DNA of 64,000 nucleotides from a virus. Position numbers and translations under genes: made by a program. Below the pieces are notes generated by a model. The model was not told the DNA's origin, searched no databases, and saw nothing but the letters and a program-made list of their open reading frames with translations. The first letter of the stretch is position 1; every line of letters starts with the position of its first letter. Of the stretch, positions 23,548 to 33,800 are shown in pieces. Where the stretch lies: positions 1 to 64,000 of IMG/VR virus record IMGVR_UViG_3300033571_012713; one strand, given 5' to 3'.

Positions 23548-24717
23548 ATGGCCGTAGTGTACTCAAAAGATAGATCAGAAATTCTGGCTCAGATACTCAA
23601 TTCATTAGAGAGAAATGCTGGTATCACCTCTGTTAGCCCCGGTTCTATAGCTAGAGCTTTTGCTGAGGCGGTGTCAGACCAGATGGGCGACCTTTACAGC
23701 ATACTAAAATATAATATAGATCAGACCATGCTAGCAACAGCTTCTGGAAGAAACCTAGACCTTATAGGAGAGTTGTATTCAGTTAAAAGAAAACTAGTCT
23801 CTCCAGAGATAGTGGCGGACAGACAAATAGCTAACGTTATATTTTCAATATCCAAGCCTTACAGTAGGGACATTATAATACCTAAAGACACAGTGGTATA
23901 CAATGACGTGTCAAACAACGCATCTTTTCAATTTAAGTATAAGTTAGCAGGGGACGTAGTAATCAATGGGTCTACCACAAGAGCCTATGGACAACTAGTT
24001 CCAGCATTTTCTGGGCAGACGCATACAGCAGCAATAGGTTCTCTTATAAGACATAACTTTATATCTCCTCCAGGAATTGTCGTTTCAGTATATAATACTA
24101 AAGAAATACATAGTCAAATAGATTACGAAAGCGACGAATCATACAGAAGAAGAATAGTTAGATCAGTTAAGATGAACTCTTCTGGAACATCAGAAGCAAT
24201 TAGATTAAATGCACTTTCTGTTAATGGCGTTAGGGATGTAAGAATACGAGATGCATCGTTCGGCCTAGGTTCTTTTGACGTAATCATAGTTCCTGACTCA
24301 ACTCAGTCAAGCCAAACTATAACTAGATCCGTCTTTCTTGCCCTGCAAGACGCAAAACCTGTTGGCGTAAGAATGAATATTAGACAGGCACAAATGGTTC
24401 CTGTCTCAGTGGTAGCAAATATAATGGTTCCTACAGGCTCTACAGCTGCAAATACAAAAGCGATAGGAAACCAAGCTGCGTACTTTGCTAAAAGATATTT
24501 AAACTCCATGTCTATTGGAGACCCTTTGAATATAAATAGTCTAAAATCTCAGATTTCTGCAGCGTCAGATCTCATTACAGATGTTATAATTAACTCGATA
24601 ACAATCAACGGTGTAGAGATACCTATTGAAAACTTTTTATTGCCTGATGAAAGGTCATACATGGTAGCTGGATTAGTATCAATATATCCAACTATAATAG
24701 GTCAAACATCATATTAA
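23548..24717 (+). CDS. Baseplate J-like protein (gp6/gpJ family), 389 aa
   Basis: ATG 23548 sits 11 bases after a strong AAGGAG (23531-23536) that overlaps the preceding stop. The N-terminus (AGITSVSPGSIARAFAEAV, then LDLIGELYSVKR) and the central region with SYRRRIVRS and a 'V.DV.I..' beta stretch match the baseplate J / gp6 family, which forms the ring joining wedges in contractile-tail baseplates. Length is in the family's range. There is no CGG codon in frame. Placement after gp25 is the classical order. It is one of the few genes here with a textbook ribosome site. Confidence 0.88.
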   Translation: MAVVYSKDRSEILAQILNSLERNAGITSVSPGSIARAFAEAVSDQMGDLYSILKYNIDQTMLATASGRNLDLIGELYSVKRKLVSPEIVADRQIANVIFSISKPYSRDIIIPKDTVVYNDVSNNASFQFKYKLAGDVVINGSTTRAYGQLVPAFSGQTHTAAIGSLIRHNFISPPGIVVSVYNTKEIHSQIDYESDESYRRRIVRSVKMNSSGTSEAIRLNALSVNGVRDVRIRDASFGLGSFDVIIVPDSTQSSQTITRSVFLALQDAKPVGVRMNIRQAQMVPVSVVANIMVPTGSTAANTKAIGNQAAYFAKRYLNSMSIGDPLNINSLKSQISAASDLITDVIINSITINGVEIPIENFLLPDERSYMVAGLVSIYPTIIGQTSY

Positions 24718-24731
24718 CAAAGCGGGTTTAA

Positions 24732-26006
24732 ATGTCCTCAGAAAATTATTTTTTAGTTAAAACAACGTCCATAGTAAAAGCTCCTAATATGGCTAAAGCA
24801 AAAGCTATAGCTTCTGGAGCAGACGATCATGGTCATCTTCTAAATCAAAAGATAGAAATTGAAGAAAAGAATGAATTAGACGTTGGAAAAATTGTGTCAA
24901 AATTCGATGATAAATACGTCTTCTCAAAATATGAGAATGAAGATTCAGAAGAATACCAATCAGATAATAATGACTATTCTTCTTCTTTTGTTTCTGTTAA
25001 TGAGGATTTAGTAAACTTTTTAAGAACAGAAAATAAGCGACTAGCAAGACTCGCAGATAAACACAAGAACGTAAAAGAGGACGCACTTGCTTCGGTGTAT
25101 GAGGCAGCATACGAAGCCTTCTCGAATTTTGAACTACCAAAGATTGACTATAAAAAGTCTTCAAAGAACGTTTCTAGATCAGCCCCTGAAACTGCAGTAG
25201 CAGTATTTGCTGACTGGCAGCTTGGTAAGGTAACCTCAACATATAATTCAGAAGTTCTAGCAAAAAGAATAGAACTTTATACGCAAAAAATGTTAGAAAT
25301 AGTTGAGATTCAAAGACACCATCACAATGTTGACAGACTACATGTATGGCTTTTGGGCGATATAGTTGAGGGGGAAGAGATATTTCCGGGACAAAGCCAC
25401 CTTTTAGATGCTGGTCTTTATAGGCAGGTGGGGATATATGGTCCTGAGATTCTGACTAAATTCATTACAGAAAGCCTGCAGCATTTTGAACACATTCATA
25501 TCACTGGGGTAATAGGAAACCACGGCGCTGTTGGCGGTAGAGCAAGAAAGCAGCACGATCCAGAGACAAATATGGATAGACTTCTATACAAGATTGTTAG
25601 TTGGATATTCAAAGATGAGCCAAGAGTTACGTTTGATATTCCAGACGGCAGAGGAGAAAGAAGCTTCTATGCAGTAGATAGAATAGGCGACTACTCCACA
25701 CTGTTGATACATGGAGACCAAATGCCTTCGCCAACAGCATTCCACGGTTACTTTAAGAAGGTAATGGGTTGGAAAGATGGAGCAATTGAAGACCATTTTG
25801 ATGATGTTTTTATGGGACATTATCACCAGCAAGTAAAGGTTACTATAGGTAGCGGGCTACTAAGAATCTCTGGTTCACCAGAGAGTAACAATACATATGC
25901 GCAAGAGTACTTTTCGTCTATGAGTAGACCATGTCAACATCTTATGTTCGTACATCCTCAAAATGGAGTTACATCTGAGTATTCCATTTGGTTAGACGGC
26001 GTATAA
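24732..26006 (+). CDS. Calcineurin-like metallophosphoesterase, 424 aa, in tail module
   Basis: ATG 24732 follows a 14-base gap. Residues about 155-400 show the metallophosphoesterase motif series: FADWQLGK (the usual D-x-H is D-x-Q here), LLGDIVEGE (GD), VIGNHGAVGG (GNH), LLIHGDQM (H) and MGHYHQQV (GHxH). Such enzymes use two metals to cut phosphodiesters or phosphomonoesters. The N-terminal 45 residues (ENYFLVKTTSIVKAPNMAKA) resemble the small protein encoded at 54097-54279. A phosphoesterase inside a baseplate operon may act on host DNA, nucleotides or envelope polymers, but the substrate is not readable. The replacement of the first-motif His by Gln is a visible departure from the family consensus. 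Confidence 0.8.
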   Translation: MSSENYFLVKTTSIVKAPNMAKAKAIASGADDHGHLLNQKIEIEEKNELDVGKIVSKFDDKYVFSKYENEDSEEYQSDNNDYSSSFVSVNEDLVNFLRTENKRLARLADKHKNVKEDALASVYEAAYEAFSNFELPKIDYKKSSKNVSRSAPETAVAVFADWQLGKVTSTYNSEVLAKRIELYTQKMLEIVEIQRHHHNVDRLHVWLLGDIVEGEEIFPGQSHLLDAGLYRQVGIYGPEILTKFITESLQHFEHIHITGVIGNHGAVGGRARKQHDPETNMDRLLYKIVSWIFKDEPRVTFDIPDGRGERSFYAVDRIGDYSTLLIHGDQMPSPTAFHGYFKKVMGWKDGAIEDHFDDVFMGHYHQQVKVTIGSGLLRISGSPESNNTYAQEYFSSMSRPCQHLMFVHPQNGVTSEYSIWLDGV

Positions 26007-26023
26007 AAAATACTGAGGTTTAG

Positions 26024-29000
26024 ATGAAAAGCTATGTTTTAACATTAACAAATATACATTTTACCAAAAATGGTAAAGTATGGACATCTGAACCAATTGA
26101 CCTATATGACAACTCTAGCTATACAAACTTTTCAACCTTAAGATCTAGATATGGGTTAAATACTTTTGGTGACTACACTTTTGTTGGCAATAAAGTATTA
26201 ACCTCAGCTACTCCATCAGTAGAAAGGCGGAGTGCTTGTTACTGATGTTGGTGAAATAGTCAAAGAAACAAATGCAACACAGTATGAGGTATTTAGATAC
26301 GACCAAACTTCTGGTCAGTATTTTATATTTGATCTAGAGCAAGCTTCTCCATATTGGATTTTAAGACCAGATGTATCTTCTCAACCTGTATATAGATTTG
26401 TTGATACAACATCTAGAATAGATTTAGTAGCTTATAAATCTACATTTTTAGGAAACCCATCTTCTGAGCCTATTGAATACACTCTTCAGGTTTATGAGTC
26501 AGATGATGTTATAGAGTCGGCTACGCCTTTTTGGATTCCCAATCAAGTATCTGAGCAAACAAACTATCTTTTTATACAAAGATGTAAAAGATTTGTTAAG
26601 TTTGAGGTTGAATTTTTTAGCGATCTTGATGAATCATATTTCGTTGGAGCAACTCCTACAATAAACTACATATTATTAGTAGAAGTTCAGATAGCAGACG
26701 CTAATCCATCAAACACAACTTTTACAACTAGAGACATAGTTAAAAAATTTCCTTCGTGGACAAAAATATATGAAGACTCTTTAGAGGGAGCTACCCCAAG
26801 GTTTGACGAACCAAAGAGTCTTGGAGGAAAATTAATCAATGCATCTGTGGGTGATCACCTAGATAAAGTTGAATCAGCAATAGATTATTTTGATCTAAAC
26901 AAGTCTATATCTGGAGCTAATACAGATTCTTTAGCTTGGATATATTCAACGACATCCGTGCCTAGTGCGGTTCATTCAGTTTTTGCTGATGATATTGAAC
27001 TAAGTGGAATCGTGAATTACTCTGATTTCATCAACCATAGAGTTGGTGATTATGTTTATTATTTTAATCCGGTTGATAAAGTAGTTCTTACACTAGAAAA
27101 ATATACAAAGTTCTATATAAATAATATATCTTATGAACAAAATGAAGTTCTTGTATTTAATATGTTTGATGACTTTGGTCTTCGAGTTGGTATTCCGAGA
27201 TTAAAACTCGAATCAAATGAAAATTATAAAAAAAGAATTCTTGATGTATACAAAAATCCTCCAGGTACTGGCATAAATGCTTTTAAGAGAACATTAAGAA
27301 GAGAATTAGACCTATGGAAAGCAATTGGATCTACTCCAGATTCTGATTTTGCAGGAGCAACTCCGGAAGTTCTCGAAATGCAAGACATAGAAAAGCTTTC
27401 AAAGTTCTTTTACGAAAACGGAAATCCAACAAATAATTTCACAGATTTTGTTTCAAGAATGAATAGAGATTATCCGACAAACTGGGGTTTTGTTTCTTGG
27501 TCTGATTTGATATGGGACTATGCAGGAAGATTATCAGAAGGAGTTTCTCATGTTCCTTTTGTGTATGATCGCCCACTTATGGAGGCAACTCCATCATCTT
27601 ATTATCAACATGGAGTTGGAGATTTAAGTGATATTAAACTTCAAATTACAGAAAATGAAGATTTTTCTAGTGATGAGAATATATTAAATAATATTTCTGA
27701 TGACCAAGTACTAAGAAAATCCGCAAAAGTTGTTCTTTCTGGAGTCGAAAAAATTGGATCAAAAGAAATCTATCCTCCCATAAACGTTGACTTTGATTAT
27801 TATACAGAGTATGAATATCTGTCTTCAAATAGTCCAACCGCAACAGTAAATTACACCATAGAATTAACTACTGGCGGAATTGTCTACTACGCAAATGCTA
27901 CTAAATATGCAAGAAACGATACTCCAATTAGAGGATCTTCTGCTACTCCAGATTATCTAATTCACAATATATTTAGTCAGACAGACAATAGGACTGAACC
28001 AACACTAAGGTTCAGGAGTAAAGTCAACAATTCAGAGTATCGTGATTTTTCTGCAACTCCTTCAACATATAGAATACCATCAAATATAGTTTCCTCTGGC
28101 TCAGTAAAGTATGGGCACTTTAGATATTCTTCTTCTACTCCAAGATATGAAAGAATAAATCATTCAACTCCAAATCAATCTTATCTAGCACTAGCTTCTT
28201 TGGGTCAAATATATTCAGCAAATTATCCAACAGGAATATACTTTGATTCTACGCCATCTTTGTCTCAATCAAGTCCGTCTTTTGATAATTTTAATGTTAG
28301 ATATGCCTCAGACATGTATTCATACAGCGTTTCTACAGGTTATACACCTAAGATTAGAAGAAGAATAACACTGGCCCCCTATGCTAACTCTATGCAGTCA
28401 GCAACTCCAATTCAGACCATACCATTTTCAAGCTTTACTCAAAACATATACCAAAGGTGGGGTGGAGCAACACCAAAATATCTGCACATAGATAACGTTG
28501 GCCCTTCAGCATATATTGATCCAGACTATGCAACCCCTTCGGACAATGGAGCAATTGGTTACGGTGGTTTTTCCTATCATCCAGAGTTTGATCAGGACAT
28601 TCTTGTTCCACATATATTAATTAGAAAAGACGAGTCAACAAGCTCTATTGAATTATTTGCAACTCCGAAATATGACATTAGTAGCGGCGCAGCTACACCA
28701 CAAAATATAAATATATATTGGGAAAAAAATCAATTGTTAGACAGCAATAAATACTATACAAACGATGGACAAATTCAATATAATTATCCTTTTGTTGTTG
28801 GGCAATGGAAGTATTTTGAAAAGGAATTAGCAACACCGATTACTTTTGACATATCATCTAGAGGTATCATCAAGAATGAAGAGGACGCAAAGACAGGGGT
28901 AATGTTAAGCGATGTTGTTGTAATTAAAGATTTTCATAGATATGAATTTGGATTTAATCAAAATAATTCTTCAAACTATATCATTAATTATATAGAGGTT

Positions 29001-30830
29001 ATGCCGTACCAGGAATCGTCTAATAATGTTATTATGTGGCTAGATAAAAATAATATAAAACCATATTTTACAGTTAGTCAAGATGATGATTTAAGAATTC
29101 CCAATACAGAAGTAGAGCCTTCTGATTTCTATGAAGAGAAATTCTCTGGAGACCTGACAGATGGGTACATAGAAGATGTTACAATAAGAGCAAGACTTAA
29201 TACTAGGACTAATCCAAATCTTGGATCAGAAATCCACACTGGCTGGTATTATTTGGACGAAGAAGAGACCTATGTCTATGCTAGGCCAAAACAAGAATCT
29301 TTTGTTAATAGCGGATCAACTCCAAATTATTCGTTCAGGCTTGCTAATGCAGCAAGGCAGAGTGCTCCCATAATAATAGATATTTCTGAATATCCAGAAA
29401 ATCTTCTGACCAGAACAAACTTTGTAGAAGAAAATGATAGGTCATTAAATTCATTCTATAATATAGAGTATATTGAAGCAAAAAATTCTAACAATCTTTA
29501 TTTAGGCTACAAAAATGTATACGACGTATCGGTTTTTGATTCAGTAACTAATAGTTTTGTCGTTGAAAACAAATTCTCAGAAACAGAAAAGATTACAGTC
29601 AGCGATCACGCAACACCTATAATCTTAGAAGAGGGAAGAGAATATAAGGTAAAATATAGAGTTAGAAACTCATATTATGTAGACAATGAAGATTACAATA
29701 ATGGAGTAATTGGTACAAAGATTTATTTTGATTCAACACCAATGTATGGAGCAACACCTTTACAGGGTCCTTTTACATATAATGTTACATATGAGTCTTC
29801 AATATTTGACACAGCTACGCCAACAGGGCTATATCACTCTCCAATAGTATCTTTGAATAGTGAACACTTTGTGTATTTAACCAATTCAAATTATGAATAC
29901 GATAGATTTATTGCGCAGATGAACCCAGCTGTTATAAGTGATAATCGCAATGCGGACTACTCTTTGCTCACCATAGAAAGCCTGGATAAAAATCTCAATC
30001 CAAAGCCTTATCAAACTTATTCAATATCTTCAAGCAATTTATCTGCAACTCCATCAACTGTTACAACAAACGATGAAGGATTTGCTGTTGTAGAACTAAG
30101 ATACAAAGGGGCCTACCCAGCAACAGTTAGTTATGACACAATTCTAATCTCTGGAGTTGCCTCAGAACAAAGCGTAGCAACCGATAGTGCAACTATAAAC
30201 TATCAAATTGTAAGATCAGCACAAACAACAAATAGACTTATAGCAGAAAATTCACAGCAAACAATAAGGGCAGATGGTCAGTCTTCTTTATATGTAACAG
30301 GAAAAATTATTTCTCAAGACAGCACAGTTAATAATATAAGAGTTTACTATAGAAAAGCAAGAACACTAAAAGACGCATTTGATCTACCTTATAGCTCATC
30401 AGTACTCAGTTCTCAAAACGGAAGTTTCTCCATAGGACCAATTACCTCTCAGAATGCAGCCACACCAGGATACTGGTTTATGGTTATTGATTCTGTTATG
30501 GAAGATGGTTCAGTGACAAATATAAGCCCAGAAACGATTGTTGGTGACATAGTCCACTGGTACGAGGACGCAGATGATGTTATCACTTCATCTAGCATTA
30601 GAGTCTATCCAATTCAAGAATCTTTTATAAGTAATCAAATAAACTATTTCTATGCAACGCCAGTCTACAAAGTTTCATATATAACAGGAGATGAATCAAT
30701 ACCATCTGCTAAGAATACTTTAAATATACCATCTTGGGTTAAGATCCCCAGATATGCGCAGTATCAGGCTGGAATACTTGGAGATGGTTACTATGAGTAT
30801 AAGAATCAAAACAATGTGTATCCAAGTTAA
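26024..30830 (+). CDS. Long beta-rich tail protein with scattered [AS]TP motifs (1,601 aa), +1 shift at CGG 26228
   Basis: ATG 26024 to CGG 26228 gives 68 residues; the unshifted frame stops at 26245. Skipping C gives GVLVTDVGEIVKETNATQYE and a frame open to 30830. The protein is rich in Tyr, Ser, Thr, Asn and beta strands, as tail fibre or tail-tip proteins are; a helical segment near bases 27180-27310 (PRLKLESNENYKKRIL, then FKRTLRRELDLW) recalls baseplate wedge or tail-collar proteins. About 26 copies of Ala/Ser-Thr-Pro, often followed by x-Tyr, are spread over it, encoded by different synonymous codons. A late segment (about 30000-30200, NLSATPSTVTTNDEGFAVVEL) looks Ig/invasin-like. Role in receptor binding or baseplate periphery is inferred. 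Confidence 0.75.
26228..26230 (+). other. +1 recoding site 7 (CGG, then GGA)
   Basis: In-frame CGG after AGG at residue 69 of 1,601. Skipping C gives GGA GTG CTT. The unshifted frame ends at TGA 26243-26245. Confidence 0.88.
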
Positions 30831-30851
30831 ATATTATAAAATGGATGTAAG

Positions 30852-33800
30852 ATGAAAAAATTTAATAATAATATAGAAAATTCTAATGAAAAAAAGATCA
30901 AAAAGGGTTTAACTTTACCCTCTGATGCAATAAATCTTGGATATATAAAAACAGAAGATGTAACACCAGGTTCTTCTTTAGTGGTTATAGATTCATCTAC
31001 TGCAATTAAAGAAAATGTTTTAGAATTTAAAAACAAACAATCTTCTGTTTTAGCAAATGAAGTCGGCATGCTTTACGATCCCATAACTGGATCAACAAGA
31101 TTCCCAACAGAAAATGTTTATGTTTCTGATTTTAGGGCGTCTGAGCCAGTTGACACTAAGTACGTAGATGTAATCAAATTAAATCAGAATACGTTTGGAA
31201 AGTTGTCTAGCTCAGATTACTACCACTCGTATTATGTCAGTAGATATTTTACCGCACAAGAAAACGTAAAAGGTAGCTCTATTAATTTTATAGACTATGG
31301 AAATAGAAGAATAGCTTCACTAGAAAATTCCTTAGATACCCAAAGAAAATCTAGGGCAAGTTTAAATATATCAATAAATGACATATATGTAACCTATGCT
31401 GACGGATCTCCGTATGTAGATCAAAGTGGAAAAAAGAAATACGATATATTCTTAGAGTCCTACAACGAAAAAAGAATATCTCAGTTTGATAGGATTTGTA
31501 GGATAATAGTTCTAATAGAGGATCCCAACCCATCTAATTTGATATTAGTTTATCCAAAGCTTGAATTAACCAGTGATTTAGAAATAATCAATGAAAACAT
31601 AAAACACTCCGAACAAATAAACGCAGTACCACTTTTTACAAAAGAAGGCGAAGAAACTTTTGCAGTTGATGTAGCAGCAAGGTATAATAAAACTTTTGCT
31701 ACAAAAAGTAGCGAAAAATTAGAAGACATGTTTTCTACTGGTGGAGCATTTGATTCTAGAGGTTTTAATATATATGTTAATAGAAAAGCACTGCCGGACA
31801 ACAGGTCTTATGAAGTTTTTAACTGGAGAATTATTGGTAAAGTAAAAAGAACTTTAGACTACGCAAATAGAATAGATGGGTCGTCAAATGGATCCGATAG
31901 ATCTGCGGGAATAATTAAAGCTGCAGTTATAAAATCTAATACAAAAGAATCATATGTTGAACATCATAAAATATTTGGTAAATTTAATTCTCAAAATAAT
32001 CCAATTAATATATATAATTATGTATTCACAAATCCAATTGCTGATGCTCGACAGATTCAGAAAACAAACTCAGACGATACCTATTGGACTGTTGATTTAT
32101 CAACAATAACAACTGCGCAAGCAAGGTCGTTTGATATTCTTGTTCTTGTAATAAATGAAAATACAAACATAACAACTTATGTTGAAAAAATACGAGATTT
32201 TATTAATTCAGGTGGATGTCTATTCATAGAATCTGAAGGAACTTCGATATCAGACTCGGTAAAAAGCATTTTTCCAGTAGTGCCAGGATCGCTTCAATCT
32301 GGAGTAGCAACAGGATCTTTGACTTACAATAGGTCTGAAAGCAGTATCTATTCAGAGTTAAACTTAAAATCAGAGAATCAATCTTGGGATATATCTGCTA
32401 GCGAGTTTGATGCTGGATACGGAGTTTATGGGTTAATTAATAATTCTGGAAATGCACTAAAAGCTCTTCCAACAAACTTTTCTAATAACTCAGTAGTATC
32501 CAACAGTGTTGGCCCTGTAATTGCTCAGTTTAAAAAGAACTCTCAAGAAACATCGTCAATAACTGCTGGAAATATAATCATAAATACTGTTGGAATAAAC
32601 AAGAAGGCAGGAGCAGACTACCTTCAAAGTACGTCACCAAACGCATCAGGGGCAAATACATCTTTTACGTTGTTGACATCCGACTCTGAAGGACCACTAA
32701 AGTTTTTCTATAACAGCATGATATCTGGAATTACCTCAAAGTACTACACAACATCAAATGCTGCCAACACATTTACTCAAACCTTAACGTTACCAACTTT
32801 GTTTCATGCTACAAGTTGGAAAACAGACTGGTGCCTCAACGGCCCAACATCAAATGACAATAACCCATATAATGATATTTTAATTAAGAATGATGACATT
32901 GATGAATACGCTCTATATAATATATATAGAGAGCAGAACGGCGATCTTTTCAGGATACTTGGACCCAAAAACTATAAACAAATATTTTTAGAAGACTTTA
33001 ATAGGTCACTACCAAGCCAATATGCAGAGGTATATGCTTCATCTGGAGAAGATGTTATAGAGTATTACGTCGAATTTACAAACTCTACAATATCTCCTAA
33101 AGTTGGAACAATTATGCAGGGCCCTGTTTACTCTGGAATTACAACTCCATATAAAACTTATAAGCTTACTTTAGATGAAGCTAATCAGATACCAACATTT
33201 AAAACCTCTACAATATCTCTGCCATTCAATGTGCCTAGAGATTTTGGACAATTCTATATATCAGATAGATATAGATTAGTAGAAAATAGAGTAATAAATC
33301 AACCAAATGTAATTAATGATAATATTTATAATTATCAATACAATTTTAAAACTTCATGGAACAAAGTTGTCAGTTCAGAGTCTTCTTTGTCTGTTGATAT
33401 ATCTCATAGAATATCTTTTAGAATTAAAATACCTATAACCTATCAACGAGCAGCAACTTCAAATAATCCTGGCACAGACACAGAAGCATCAAATTCAGAT
33501 CAAAGTAAAATTATTTATTGGGAATTTAGCCAAGAAGCTTTTAGCTCAAGTAAAGCAACTGTAGTTGGTGTAACTGGAGCAGTTTATCCTGGTTCTGTTT
33601 CTGCAATTATGGGCATCAAAATACCTGAAACATACGCTGTTAGGCAGGATCTTGTTGACTATGAAAAATCTCATAACTTTACAGTTAGAGGTTACAAAGA
33701 TGAGTGGAACCACTATCCGTATACTGGCGACATAGATATAACAGGTGAGAATAGACAGTATTCAGTAAATTCTGAAGATCTTCAAACGGGAGACTATGTA

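Noticed and set aside
27110-27125. TATAAATA at about 27114 as a late promoter
   Set aside because: Lies deep inside a coding frame in AT-rich DNA with no gene start downstream.
26200-30700. [AS]TP motif as a 9-base DNA repeat or mobile micro-insertion
   Set aside because: Third codon positions vary freely between copies, which indicates selection on the protein and not copying of DNA; past insertion cannot be excluded without homologs.
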